Shown here: in pieces, positions 1 through 8,708 of the stretch
Position numbering within the stretch: position 1 is the stretch's first letter
Layout: each line of letters opens with the position of its first letter
Assembly (NCBI RefSeq): GCF_000718255.1
Contig: NZ_JOFJ01000003.1
Span: forward strand, 348,138 to 412,137
Source of the DNA: Spirillospora albida
Lineage (GTDB): Bacteria > Actinomycetota > Actinomycetes > Streptosporangiales > Streptosporangiaceae
Length of the DNA stretch: 64,000 nucleotides
Direction of reading: 5' to 3'
Program-made: the position numbers and the translations under genes
Notes under the pieces: generated by a model
What the model was told of the DNA's origin: nothing
The model's input: the letters and a program-made list of their open reading frames with translations, nothing else
Databases searched by the model: none

Positions 1-596
1 GGACGACCGTCCGGCAGGCCCTCGCGGAACTCGTCGTGGAGGGACGTCTCCAGCGCATCCAGGGCAAGGGGACGTTCGTCGCGAAACCGAAGGTGTCGCA
101 GGAGCTCCAGCTCGTCAGCTACACCGAGGACATGCGCCACCACGGCCTCCGCCCGGAGACCCGCATCCTGGAGGCCGGCTACGTCAGCGCCGACGAGCGC
201 CTCGCCACCCTTCTCGGGATCCGGCCGGGCGGGCGCGTCCTGCGCATCCACCGCCTCCGCCTCGCCGACGGCGAGCCCATGTCGATCGACACGTCCCACC
301 TGCCGGCGCGCCGCTTCCCCGGCCTGCGCCGCGAGCTCCCCCGCCACCTCTCCCTGTACGAGACGCTCGCCACGGCCTACGACGTCCACCTGACGGAGGC
401 CGAGGAGACGATCGAGACCGTCCTCGCCACCCCCCACGACGCGCAGCTCCTGGGCGTGGACGTCGGCCTTCCCATGCTCCTTCTCTCCCGGCACGCCTTC
501 GACTCGACCGGCCAGCCGGTCGAATGGGCGCAGTCCCTGTACCGGGGCGACCGCTACAAGTTCATCACCCGCCTCCGCCGCGGCGACCACCGGTAG
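1..596 (+). CDS. GntR-family regulator with UTRA domain (5' end outside window)
   Basis: The reading frame is open from the window edge and ends at TAG 594-596. The first residues visible (TVRQALAELVVEGRL, then QGKGTFVA) are the recognition helix and wing of a GntR winged helix-turn-helix. A GTG at 36 would cut through this helix, so it is not the true start. The remaining ~160 residues match a UTRA/HutC ligand-binding fold, with a conserved-looking LRIHRLRLADGEPM strand and a C-terminal segment of the WAQSLYRGDRYKF type. Such proteins are cytoplasmic repressors released by a small metabolite. The ligand and target cannot be read from the window, because the upstream neighbours are missing. 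Confidence 0.9.
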   Translation, partial: TTVRQALAELVVEGRLQRIQGKGTFVAKPKVSQELQLVSYTEDMRHHGLRPETRILEAGYVSADERLATLLGIRPGGRVLRIHRLRLADGEPMSIDTSHLPARRFPGLRRELPRHLSLYETLATAYDVHLTEAEETIETVLATPHDAQLLGVDVGLPMLLLSRHAFDSTGQPVEWAQSLYRGDRYKFITRLRRGDHR

Positions 597-668
597 CGAC
601 GCTCCGGAGCGGGGCGCGTCGGAAGGCGGCCCGACCCGTCGGTCTCCCGATCGAGCCCGCGCGACCGC

Positions 669-1286
669 TCAGGCCGGGGACCCGGGTGCCGCGTGGTGGA
701 GCATGGGGGTGATGATGCGGGCGATGACGTCGGCCAGGTCGGTGAGCGGCCGGTCCGAGCCGCTCTCGATCTCGGCCAGGGCGAGTTCGTTCACGGCGGC
801 CATCGCCGCCATCATCTCGTGGACGGGCATCGGGCGCGGCACGGCGTGGCCCCTGGTCCGCTCAAGCTGGGCCCAGACCGCCGTGCAGTAGTCGAGGAGC
901 ACCTGGCGGCGTGCCTCCAGGCCGCGGTGGCCGAGGCCGTAGATGTCCATGTAGTGCGCGCGCGTGAGGGCGGGTTCACCGTCGAGCAGGGCGAGGAACG
1001 CGTGCATGGCCCGGCGCAGCGCGTCCGCCGAGGAGCCCTCCTGCTCGATGGCGGTGGCGATCGTCGCCGCCGCGCGCGCGCTGGCGATCTTGTAGAGGTC
1101 GAGGAACGCGTCGTCCTTGCCCGGGTAGACGCGGTAGAAGTCCCGTTTGGAGACGCCGGCGCGCTCGACGATGTCGCCGATGGTGGTCGCGGCCAGGCCC
1201 TTGTCGGTGATGGCGGACGCCAGACCGGCCAGCAGCCGCCGCCGGAACCCGTCCAGCCGCCGCTCACCGGCGCGCGCATCGCTCAA
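669..1286 (-). CDS. TetR-family regulator
   Basis: This is a 205-residue TetR repressor. The N-terminal HTH (TTIGDIVERAGVSKRDFYRVYPGKDDAF) is followed by an all-helical ligand domain. I start it at a TTG (1286-1284), because GGGAGG lies five bases upstream. The ATG at 1358 would place the coding region across two perfect or near-perfect palindromes at 1319-1356 that look like its own operators. It is divergent from an SDR and an acyl-CoA dehydrogenase, so it probably controls that two-gene fatty-acid or steroid-type catabolic unit and itself. The effector, likely an acyl-CoA, is inference. Confidence 0.88.
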   Translation of the reverse strand: MSDARAGERRLDGFRRRLLAGLASAITDKGLAATTIGDIVERAGVSKRDFYRVYPGKDDAFLDLYKIASARAAATIATAIEQEGSSADALRRAMHAFLALLDGEPALTRAHYMDIYGLGHRGLEARRQVLLDYCTAVWAQLERTRGHAVPRPMPVHEMMAAMAAVNELALAEIESGSDRPLTDLADVIARIITPMLHHAAPGSPA

Positions 1287-1318
1287 CGAAGCCTCCCGGT
1301 CTGGCGCGGACCCCGATT

Positions 1319-1356
1319 GGTACCGTACGGTACCATCCCCGGTAACGGCCGGTACC
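1319..1356. promoter_or_regulatory. Paired palindromic operator between tetR and SDR
   Basis: GGTACCGTACGGTACC at 1319-1334 is a perfect 16-bp palindrome. GGTAACGGCCGGTACC at 1341-1356 is a second copy with one imperfect pair, 22 bp downstream. Both lie in the divergent promoter gap between the TetR gene and the SDR, the usual place for a TetR operator. Binding by this TetR is inferred from position and symmetry. Confidence 0.75.
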
Positions 1357-1381
1357 ACGGCGGCCCCGAAAAGGAGACGGC

Positions 1382-2176
1382 ATGACCGACGTCCACGCCA
1401 GCACGAGCGCGCAGCTGTTCGACCTGACCGGGAAGAGCGCCGTCGTCACCGGCGGAACCCGCGGGATCGGGATGATGATGGCCCGCGGGCTGCTCATGGC
1501 CGGTGCCCGGGTGTGGATCAGCTCCCGCAAGGCGGACGCCTGCGAGCAGGCCCGCGCGGAGCTGTCCGAGTACGGCGAAGTGCACGCCGTTCCCGCCGAC
1601 CTCTCCCGCGAGGACGAGTGCCTGCGACTTGCCGAGGAGGTCACCGCCGCGGCCCCCGAGCTGCACATCCTGGTGAACAACGCCGGCGCCACGTGGGGCG
1701 AGCCGCTGGAGACGTTCCCGGAGTCGGCGTGGGACAAGGTCCTCGACCTCAACCTCAAGTCGCCGTTCTTCCTCGTCCGCGCGTTCCTGCCCGCGCTGCG
1801 GGCCGCCGCGACCGCCGACGACCCGGCGCGCGTCATCAACGTGGGCAGCATCGACGGCATCCACGTGCCGATCCTGCCCACGTACGCGTACTCGTCCAGC
1901 AAGGCGGCGGTGCACCAGCTGACCCGCCACCTGGCCAAGGAGCTCGGCCCGCAGTCCATCACCGTGAACGCGGTCGCGCCGGGGCCGTTCCCGTCCAAGA
2001 TGATGGCCGCGACGCTGGACGCGTTCGGCGACGAGATCGCCGCCTCCGCGCCGCTGCGCCGCATCGGCCGTCCGGACGACATGGCGGGCGTCGCCGTCTA
2101 CCTGGCGAGCCGCGCGGGCGCCTACGTGACCGGCGCCGTCATCCCCGTCGACGGGGGCATCGCCACCACGGCCTGA
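1382..2176 (+). CDS. SDR-family oxidoreductase
   Basis: A 264-residue classical short-chain dehydrogenase. The NAD(P)-binding TGGTRGIG motif is near residue 23, NNAGA lies around residue 99, the catalytic Tyr/Lys pair is in YAYSSSKAA, and the C-terminus carries the VDGG signature. An AAGGAG box sits 5 bases before the ATG. It is the first gene of a unit with the acyl-CoA dehydrogenase 32 bp downstream and lies next to a TetR operator. The substrate is unknown. The pairing suggests a 3-hydroxyacyl-type or related step in lipid catabolism. Confidence 0.92.
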   Translation: MTDVHASTSAQLFDLTGKSAVVTGGTRGIGMMMARGLLMAGARVWISSRKADACEQARAELSEYGEVHAVPADLSREDECLRLAEEVTAAAPELHILVNNAGATWGEPLETFPESAWDKVLDLNLKSPFFLVRAFLPALRAAATADDPARVINVGSIDGIHVPILPTYAYSSSKAAVHQLTRHLAKELGPQSITVNAVAPGPFPSKMMAATLDAFGDEIAASAPLRRIGRPDDMAGVAVYLASRAGAYVTGAVIPVDGGIATTA

Positions 2177-2208
2177 CGCCGTCCGCCCCTCACCTGTTGG
2201 GAGAACCG

Positions 2209-4008
2209 ATGCCTTCTCAGCTCCTGTCGCGGCGCGACCTGGAGTTCCTGCTGTACGAGTGGCTGGACGTCGAGCGGCTCACGTCCCGCGACCGGTACGC
2301 CGACCACGACCGGTCGACGTTCGACGCGGTGCTGGAGCTGTCGGAGCAGATCGCGACCGACCATTTCGCCCCGCACAACAAGCTGTCGGACGCGCGGGAG
2401 CCGACGTTCGACGGCGAGCGCGTCCGGCAGATCCCCGAGATCAAGAAGGCCATGGAGGTCTTCTCCGGCGCCGGGCTGCTGGGCGCCGGGCTGGACGCCG
2501 AGCACGGCGGCATGCAGCTGCCGTACGCCGTCGGCAGCGCGGGGTTCGCCTGGTTCCAGGCGGCCAACGTCGCCACGTCCGCCTACCCCATGCTCACCCT
2601 CGGCAACGTGAACCTGCTGATGGCACACGGTTCACCGGAACAGATCGACAAGTTCGCGCGGCCCATGGTCGAGGGGCGCTTCATGGGCACGATGTGCCTG
2701 TCGGAGCCGCAGGCGGGCTCGTCCCTGACCGACATCACGACCCGCGCCGAGCCCCAGGACGACGGCACCCACCGGCTGACCGGCACCAAGATGTGGATCT
2801 CGGCGGGCGACCACGAGCTGAGCGAGAACATCGTCCACCTGGTGCTGGCGAAGATCCCGGGCGGGCCGCCGGGCGTGAAGGGCATCAGCCTGTTCATCGT
2901 CCCGAAATACCTGGTCACGGAGGATGGCGCGCTGGGCGAGCGGAACGACGTCGTCCTCGCGGGCCTGAACCACAAGATGGGGTACCGCGGCACGACGAAC
3001 ACGCTGCTCAACTTCGGCGAGGGCGTCCACACGCCGGGCGGGCGCCCCGGCGCCGTCGGGTACCTGGTCGGCGAGCCCCACCGGGGGCTGGCCTACATGT
3101 TCACGATGATGAACGAGGCGCGCATCGGGGTCGGCGCGGGCGCCACCGCGCTGGGCTACACCGGCTACCTCAAGTCCCTGGAGTACGCCCGCCGGCGGCC
3201 GCAGGGACGCCCGGTCGCTGGCAAGGACCCGGCGACCCCGCAGGTGCCGATCATCGAGCACGCCGACGTGCGGCGGATGCTGCTGGCGCAGAAGTCGTAC
3301 GTCGAGGGCGCGATGGGCCTCGTGCTGCTGTGCGCGAGCCTGGCCGACGACGCGGCCACGGCCCCGACCGAGGAGGAGCGGGCCAGGGCGGGACTGCTGC
3401 TCGACACGCTCACCCCGATCGTGAAGAGCTGGCCGTCGCAATGGTGCCTGGAGGCGAACTCCCTCGCCATCCAGGTGCACGGCGGGTACGGCTACACCCG
3501 CGACTACGACGTCGAGCAGCACTACCGCGACAACCGGCTCAACCCGATCCACGAGGGCACGCACGGCGTCCAGGCCATGGACCTGCTCGGCCGCAAGGTC
3601 GTCGCCGGCGGCGGCGCGGGCCTGGCGGCCCTGACCGAACGGATCGGCGAGACCGTCGAACGGGCCGGGAAGGCCGGCGGCGAGCTCGCCGGACACGGCG
3701 CCGCTCTGCAGGCCGCGGTCACCCGGATCACCGAGGTCACCGCGGCCCTGTGGGCTCCGATGGACGTCGAGGCGGCACTGGCCAACGCGTCCGTCTACCT
3801 GGAGGCCGTCGGCCACACCGTGATCGCGTGGATCTGGCTCGAGCAGGCCCTCATCGCGGCCGCCGCGCCCCCGGACGCCTTCTACAGCGGCAAGCTCCAG
3901 GCCGCCCGGTACTTCTTCCGCTGGGAGCTGCCCCGGACCGGGCCGCAGCTCGATCTGCTCGCCTCGGCGGACCGCACCACCCTGGACATGCGGGCCGACT
4001 GGTTCTGA
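2209..4008 (+). CDS. Acyl-CoA dehydrogenase, ~600-residue actinobacterial type
   Basis: A 599-residue FAD-dependent acyl-CoA dehydrogenase. The start at ATG 2209 is supported by GGGAG at 2199-2203 and by the position of the N-terminal domain; upstream in-frame sequence belongs to the SDR in another frame. Visible features are MCLSEPQAGSSLTDI (FAD/substrate loop), KMWISAGDHE, the C-terminal helical region with QVHGGYGYTRDYDVEQHYRD, and a catalytic-base region around NPIHEGTHGVQAMDLLG. The extra C-terminal domain gives the length typical of FadE5/DmdC-like enzymes. It catalyses alpha,beta-dehydrogenation of an acyl-CoA in the cytoplasm, and probably acts with the upstream SDR under the divergent TetR. 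Confidence 0.93.
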   Translation: MPSQLLSRRDLEFLLYEWLDVERLTSRDRYADHDRSTFDAVLELSEQIATDHFAPHNKLSDAREPTFDGERVRQIPEIKKAMEVFSGAGLLGAGLDAEHGGMQLPYAVGSAGFAWFQAANVATSAYPMLTLGNVNLLMAHGSPEQIDKFARPMVEGRFMGTMCLSEPQAGSSLTDITTRAEPQDDGTHRLTGTKMWISAGDHELSENIVHLVLAKIPGGPPGVKGISLFIVPKYLVTEDGALGERNDVVLAGLNHKMGYRGTTNTLLNFGEGVHTPGGRPGAVGYLVGEPHRGLAYMFTMMNEARIGVGAGATALGYTGYLKSLEYARRRPQGRPVAGKDPATPQVPIIEHADVRRMLLAQKSYVEGAMGLVLLCASLADDAATAPTEEERARAGLLLDTLTPIVKSWPSQWCLEANSLAIQVHGGYGYTRDYDVEQHYRDNRLNPIHEGTHGVQAMDLLGRKVVAGGGAGLAALTERIGETVERAGKAGGELAGHGAALQAAVTRITEVTAALWAPMDVEAALANASVYLEAVGHTVIAWIWLEQALIAAAAPPDAFYSGKLQAARYFFRWELPRTGPQLDLLASADRTTLDMRADWF

Positions 4009-4031
4009 AGGGCCGGCCGGTCCTGAAGGGG

Positions 4032-4056
4032 GGCCGCCCGGTGCTTCCGGGCGGCC
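4032..4056. terminator. Bidirectional hairpin between convergent genes
   Basis: GGCCGCCCGG (4032-4041) pairs perfectly with CCGGGCGGCC (4047-4056) across a 5-base loop. It sits between the ends of the acyl-CoA dehydrogenase and bioB, which converge here. No U-tract is present, as is common in high-GC actinomycetes. Confidence 0.6.
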
Positions 4057-4063
4057 TCGTCCG

Positions 4064-5059
4064 TCAGAGGGTCTTGCTCAGGGCCTTGATCGGCATCTGG
4101 AGCTCGGAGAGCAGGTCCAGGTCCTTGTCGGCCGGGCGGCCCAGCGTCGTCAGGTAGTTGCCGACGATGATCGCGTTGATGCCGCCGAGCATGCCCTCCC
4201 GCGTGCCGAGGTCGCCGAGGGTCAGCTCGCGTCCGCCCGCGTAGCGCAGGATGGTGCGGGGCAGGGCGAGCCGGAACGCGGCGATCGTCTTGAGCGCCTC
4301 CGCGCCCTCCACCAGCGGGAAGTCGGAGAACGGCGTGCCCGGACGCGGCGTCAGGAAGTTCAGCGGGACCTCGTCCGGCTCCAGCTCGGCGAGCTGGCCG
4401 GCGAACTCGGCGCGCTGCTCGACGGTCTCGCCCATGCCGACGATGCCGCCGCAGCACACCTCCATCCCGGCCTCCTTCACCATGCGGAGCGTCTCCCAGC
4501 GCTCCTCCCACGAGTGCGTGGTCACGACGTTGGAGAAGTGGGACCGGGCCGTCTCCAGGTTGTGGTTGTAGCGGTGGACGCCCATCGCGGTGAGCTCGTC
4601 CACCTGCTCCTGGGTCAGCATCCCCAGCGAGCACGCGATGTTGATCTCCACGGCCTCGTTGATGGCCTTGATGCCGTCGCGGACCTGCGACATCAGCCGC
4701 TCGTCCGGGCCGCGGACGGCCGCGACGATGCAGAACTCCGTCGCCCCGGTCTTCGCGGTCTCCTTCGCCGCCTCGACCAGCTCGGGGATGTTCAGCCACA
4801 CCGACCGGACGGGTGACTCGAACTTCCCGGACTGCGAGCAGAAGTGGCAGTCCTCCGGGCAGCCGCCCGTCTTCAGGGACACGATGCCCTCGACCTCGAC
4901 CTCCGGGCCGCACCAGCGCATGCGGACCTCATGGGCGAGGGCGAGCAGCTCCTCCAGCCGGTCGTCCGGCAGCGTCAGGCACTCCAGGACCTGGTCGGCG
5001 GTCAGCCCCCGGCCCTCCTCCAGCACCTGGCGGCGCGCCGTTTCGAGGATGTCGCTCAC
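4064..5059 (-). CDS. bioB: Biotin synthase
   Basis: A 331-residue radical-SAM enzyme that inserts sulfur into dethiobiotin, the last step of biotin synthesis. The cluster motif CPEDCHFCSQ supplies the three cysteines for the SAM-binding 4Fe-4S cluster. YNHNLETARSHF and the GGIVGMGET region are BioB hallmarks, as is RPGTPFSDFP. The start is GTG 5059 with AAGGAG five bases upstream, and it overlaps the bioD stop by 3 bases (GTGA-type coupling). It forms a bioD-bioB unit. bioA and bioF are not in the window. Confidence 0.97.
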   Translation of the reverse strand: MSDILETARRQVLEEGRGLTADQVLECLTLPDDRLEELLALAHEVRMRWCGPEVEVEGIVSLKTGGCPEDCHFCSQSGKFESPVRSVWLNIPELVEAAKETAKTGATEFCIVAAVRGPDERLMSQVRDGIKAINEAVEINIACSLGMLTQEQVDELTAMGVHRYNHNLETARSHFSNVVTTHSWEERWETLRMVKEAGMEVCCGGIVGMGETVEQRAEFAGQLAELEPDEVPLNFLTPRPGTPFSDFPLVEGAEALKTIAAFRLALPRTILRYAGGRELTLGDLGTREGMLGGINAIIVGNYLTTLGRPADKDLDLLSELQMPIKALSKTL

Positions 5060-5772
5060 ATGATCTCCTTGTCGCGGAAGGCGGCGGCGTCGAACGCGCC
5101 GCCGAAGGCGGGGGCCAGGCCGCGGTGCGCGGCCACGAGGAATTCGGCGGGATCGAGGGAGCCGGCGCCGGCCGGCAGGGCGCCGGCGAGGGGGCGGGCC
5201 GCGATGGTCTCCAGGTCCCGGATGTTGCTGCGCATGGCGAGGTCGGGGTCGTCCGGCCAGCTGCCGAGGACGACGCCCGCGAGCTGGACGCCCCGGTGCG
5301 CCATCGCCTCCAGGGTCAGCGCGGTGTGGTTGAGCGTGCCGAGGTCGGGCCGCGCCACCACGACCACGGCGGCACCGAGCCACCGGGCCAGGTCGGCGAT
5401 GGTCGTGCCCTCCTCGTCATAGCGGACGAGGAGCCCCCCGGCCCCCTCCACCAGGACCAGCCGCCGCGTCGCGGCCAGTTCCTGGACGTGCTTCGTGACG
5501 TCCGCGAGCCGGAGCGGCGGCACCCCGGCGCGCCGGGCCGCCGCGGCGGGCGACAGCGGGTCGGGGAACCGGGCGAACTCGTGCAGGTCGTCGACGCCCG
5601 CGAGCCGCCGCACGTCGTCGAGGTCGCCGGGCTCGCCCTCCGCCACGCCGGTCTGGCCGGGTTTGACGACGGCGACCGGCGCGCCGCGCGCGGCGGCCAG
5701 CGCCGCGAGCGCCGCGGTGACGACGGTCTTGCCGACCCCGGTGCAGGTCCCGGTGACTACGAGCACGCTCAC
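5056..5772 (-). CDS. bioD: Dethiobiotin synthetase
   Basis: A 238-residue ATP-dependent carboxylase-type ligase that closes the ureido ring of dethiobiotin. The P-loop GTCTGVGKT is at residues 8-16, the substrate-binding KPGQTG follows near residue 37, and VEGAGGLLV marks the Mg/ATP face. The proposed start is GTG 5772. Its stop overlaps the bioB start, so the two are translationally coupled. A short gap separates it from the divergent lipoprotein gene. Confidence 0.95.
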   Translation of the reverse strand: MSVLVVTGTCTGVGKTVVTAALAALAAARGAPVAVVKPGQTGVAEGEPGDLDDVRRLAGVDDLHEFARFPDPLSPAAAARRAGVPPLRLADVTKHVQELAATRRLVLVEGAGGLLVRYDEEGTTIADLARWLGAAVVVVARPDLGTLNHTALTLEAMAHRGVQLAGVVLGSWPDDPDLAMRSNIRDLETIAARPLAGALPAGAGSLDPAEFLVAAHRGLAPAFGGAFDAAAFRDKEIM

Positions 5773-5888
5773 GAGCGGCCACCCTAGCGCGCGCCCCTCG
5801 AGCGCCTGGAGCGCCGTACCCCACAGTCTTGACCGAACCTTTTTGTCATCGCGGAAACCCGGCCGTCCCCTTCCCGCGTCGAACCATC

Positions 5889-6659
5889 ATGGCCGGACCC
5901 TACGCACGTTCCCGCTGGCTGCTCCCGCTGGCCGTCGCCATCGTCCTCGCCGCCTGCGGCGGCAACTCCAGCGCGAGCGATCCGCCGCCGTCGCCGCCCG
6001 CCGGATCCCCTTCGGGTCCCTCCGCGCGGGATGCTCCCGCCGAAGAGGACCTGGTCCTGCGCTGGCAGCGGACGGGCGGCATCGCCGGCCTCGGTGGGCC
6101 CGGAGCCCTGCCCGACTTCTCCCTGTACTCCTCGGGCCGCGCCCTGGCCGTGTCGCGGGACGGCCTGACCGAGTACCGCCTGAGGCCGGCCGCCCTCGAC
6201 CGGCTCCTGGCCGACGCGCGCCGGGCGGGCCTCGGCCGCTCCCGCTCGGTCGGCTCCGAGGAGTACGCGGACGCGTTCACCGTCACGATCAGCATGGGCA
6301 AGGCCCGGACGACCATCATCGACCCGGCGCCGCCGTCCGATCCGGCCGTCCGCTTCCACAAGCGCCTGTTCCCCGAGGCGTGGCCCGCCGCCGACCAGAG
6401 CGTCCCGCCCTCGCCCTACCGCCCGGCCCGGACGGCCGTCCTGGCAGGTGAGAGCACCGGGAGCGGGACGCCCAGGCCCTGGCCCCTGAAGCCCTTGGGA
6501 GAGGGCGTCCAGGCGGCCGGCGGCATCTGCACCCTGGCCCGGACCTCCGACCTCCCGCGCGAGGCCGGCAAGAGCCTGTGGCGCAGTGAGGGCAGGATCT
6601 ACTCGGTCCGGCTGCGCCCGCTCCTGCCGGACGAGGAGTCCTGCCGCGACCTAACCTGA
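5889..6659 (+). CDS. Predicted lipoprotein of unknown function
   Basis: A 256-residue protein with a lipoprotein signal. Basic residues (YARSRW) are followed by a hydrophobic run and an LAAC lipobox with Cys at residue 23, then a Ser/Pro-rich linker to about residue 55. The mature part contains a strand-rich region around LYSSGRALAVSRDGLTEYRL. I chose ATG 5889, because the GTG at 5829 would put 20 extra residues ahead of the signal. Its last 9 bases overlap the end of the convergent carotenoid oxygenase gene. The function is not recognisable beyond surface attachment. Confidence 0.75.
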   Translation: MAGPYARSRWLLPLAVAIVLAACGGNSSASDPPPSPPAGSPSGPSARDAPAEEDLVLRWQRTGGIAGLGGPGALPDFSLYSSGRALAVSRDGLTEYRLRPAALDRLLADARRAGLGRSRSVGSEEYADAFTVTISMGKARTTIIDPAPPSDPAVRFHKRLFPEAWPAADQSVPPSPYRPARTAVLAGESTGSGTPRPWPLKPLGEGVQAAGGICTLARTSDLPREAGKSLWRSEGRIYSVRLRPLLPDEESCRDLT

Positions 6660-8354
6660 CCCCAGCGGACGGCCGGTGAGCTCGTCGGCGACCTCTCGGG
6701 CGGTGGCCGCCAGGTCACCGTCCAGGACGTCCAGGCGGGTGCCCAGGTCGTCGGCGAAGGTCAGGCGGTCCAGCGAGGGCGGGGCGGGGTTCGCCTCGGG
6801 CATCCAGGCCGAGTGGATGAGGAAGGGGACCGTCGTGCCCCGGGGCGGAGCCAGGACCGCGAGGGGGCCTCGGCTCACGTCGGCGGCGTCGAAGAGCTCC
6901 AGGCGGAACCGGTCGTCGTTGTGGACGGCGACGAGCAGGTAGCCGTCGTGGCCGCCCGGGGCCGTCCCCGCGTACCGGGTGCCGCCCTGGCCTCTCGGGA
7001 TGAAGGACGGGGACGTCGGATAGTCGTCCAGGGAGAACGTCCACTCGGCCAGGGGCTTGAGGCCGTCGCGGTCGAGGGTGACGAGGGTGGCCGGGGTCTC
7101 CTCCTCGGGGAAGAGGGACGTGTCGATCCGGCCCTCGTAGTTGCTCAGGGCCCGCTGGTTGATCGCCTCCGGGTGGAAGCCCAGGAAGATGAGGTGGTGC
7201 CGGGTCGGGTTGAGCTGGCCCTCGAGGCTCCAGTCGATCGCGGAGAGCTCCGCCTGCCACCAACGGGACGGATCGTGCGCGCGGGCCTTCTCCGTGACCC
7301 TGCCCTTCTCGGGGTCGAAGTCCAGGACGGTCGTGAGGGCCGGGGTCATGCCGTGGCAGTACATGCCGCGCAGGGCCGGGTCGATGGGGCGGCCGTAGAG
7401 GTCGAGGTCGTCCTCGCGGAGGTACATGCCGATGTCGACGCCCTCGCTGTGCTCCATGACGACCTGGATGCCGTCCGTGTCGTCGTAGCGGGCGTAGAAG
7501 TGGTTCACCTCGGGGGCGATCCGGAACTCCTTGCAGGTGACCGTGGACCTGCCCGCGACGAGGTCGTCCTTGCGGATCAGCAGGAGGGGGCCGTCGGGGT
7601 TGTTCGCCACGGTGCGGTCGCCGCCGAAGATCTCCTCGACGTCGATGCGGTACGCGGTGTCGGCCAGGATCAGCCAGTCGCGGGTCTGGGTGATGGTGTG
7701 GGTCGCCTGCGGGAGGGCGGCGTTCTCGACGGCCCAGCGGGTGACGCGCTTGCCCGTCCCGGAGTAGCGGATGACGGAGACGGCGCCGGTCATCACGTCG
7801 CGGCTGACGCTCCACAGGCAGTCGCGGTCGGGGTCGATGACGGGATGGGCCGTCGAGGAGATGAGAGGCAGGACGGCGTCGTCCATCGGCTTCCAGTCGT
7901 CGCGGTGGCCGACCTCCGCGACGAACTCCAGCGTGACGGGATCCACCTCCACCGGACGGCCCGCGTCCCAGGTGGCGAACAGGCGGTCGCCCCACGGCAG
8001 GGGCGCGGTGTTCGCGGCGTTGACGAACCCCCACGGGGAGCCGGTGCCGACCGGCCCGGGGGTGAACAGGTCGGGGCGCTTGCGGCGGAGCCGGACCGAG
8101 GGCGTGTCGATGACGCGGCTCCGCCAGGCGAAGTGGGACGGCGGGGCGCCGTCGGTTCCGGGGGTCAGGGACAGGCGGGCCATGATGCCGTCGCCGAAGA
8201 AGGCGTGCAGGGGCCGGGTGCGCTGGTCGGACGTGCTGACGAGGTAGTGGCCGCGGACGTCGGACGGCCAGGCGCCGGCGACGACCCCGAGGTCCATGTC
8301 GGTTATCGGGTTCTTGCCGAGGATCGAGCGGGGGACCGGCATCCGTGCCTCCAT
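6651..8354 (-). CDS. Carotenoid cleavage oxygenase family protein
   Basis: A 567-residue RPE65/CCO-like protein. The family is a seven-bladed propeller with an Fe(II) held by four histidines. Candidate ligands are the His in EVGHRDDW or SSTAHPV (~residue 170), VNHFYAR (~285), CHGMTP (~330) and the final FLIHSAW (~515). The N-terminal GHYL...FFGDGIMARL matches the family. It may cleave carotenoid or stilbene-type double bonds. No carotenoid biosynthesis gene is nearby, so the substrate is open. ATG 8354 and ATG 8342 are both possible starts. Confidence 0.9.
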   Translation of the reverse strand: MEARMPVPRSILGKNPITDMDLGVVAGAWPSDVRGHYLVSTSDQRTRPLHAFFGDGIMARLSLTPGTDGAPPSHFAWRSRVIDTPSVRLRRKRPDLFTPGPVGTGSPWGFVNAANTAPLPWGDRLFATWDAGRPVEVDPVTLEFVAEVGHRDDWKPMDDAVLPLISSTAHPVIDPDRDCLWSVSRDVMTGAVSVIRYSGTGKRVTRWAVENAALPQATHTITQTRDWLILADTAYRIDVEEIFGGDRTVANNPDGPLLLIRKDDLVAGRSTVTCKEFRIAPEVNHFYARYDDTDGIQVVMEHSEGVDIGMYLREDDLDLYGRPIDPALRGMYCHGMTPALTTVLDFDPEKGRVTEKARAHDPSRWWQAELSAIDWSLEGQLNPTRHHLIFLGFHPEAINQRALSNYEGRIDTSLFPEEETPATLVTLDRDGLKPLAEWTFSLDDYPTSPSFIPRGQGGTRYAGTAPGGHDGYLLVAVHNDDRFRLELFDAADVSRGPLAVLAPPRGTTVPFLIHSAWMPEANPAPPSLDRLTFADDLGTRLDVLDGDLAATAREVADELTGRPLGSG

Positions 8355-8494
8355 ACGTCGTCATGCCTCTAACGACTATTCGGGCACAAGCGGTCGCTTG
8401 TTACCGGGCCCGCGTGAGACGGCACGGCGGGACCGGAGAGAACGGGTCGTCGCGGTCACCGCGGCGCACCTCTACGGCGCGCCCGTGGTGGTGC

Positions 8495-8680
8495 TCAGAC
8501 CGACGTCAGGGCGCCGTGCTCGGAGCAGCGGGCCGTCCAGCCCAGCGGCGTCACCTGGACGACCATCCGGCGGCGGCACTGGGTGCAGTAGCGCGGCGGC
8601 TCCATCCGGCGGGCCGCCCGGCAGGACGCGTGGTCATGGGCGGCCGCGGGCTCGCCGCACCGGTCGCAATAGGTCTCCAC
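8495..8680 (-). CDS. Small four-Cys protein resembling biotin synthase auxiliary protein BsaP
   Basis: A 61-residue protein with a CxxC near the N-terminus (YCDRCG), a further Cys at ~20 and a second CxxC in YCTQCRRRMVVQV, followed by TPLGWTARCSEHG. From memory, this second block closely matches BsaP, the small actinobacterial iron-sulfur protein that supports biotin synthase. The family assignment is recalled rather than searched. It starts at GTG 8680, only 28 bp after the biotin-carboxylase-like gene on the same strand, so the two are probably cotranscribed. It lies about 3.4 kb from bioB rather than beside it. Confidence 0.7.
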   Translation of the reverse strand: METYCDRCGEPAAAHDHASCRAARRMEPPRYCTQCRRRMVVQVTPLGWTARCSEHGALTSV

Positions 8681-8708
8681 GGCCGTACCGTACTACCGTG
8701 CCGGTCGC

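Noticed and set aside
693..1385. 230-residue plus-strand frame opposite the TetR gene
   Set aside because: Antisense shadow of a well-supported TetR; no motif and no ribosome-binding site.
1147..2208. Long upstream extension of the acyl-CoA dehydrogenase reading frame
   Set aside because: It overlaps the SDR in another frame and is Arg/Pro-rich; the enzyme domain begins at ATG 2209 with a ribosome-binding site.
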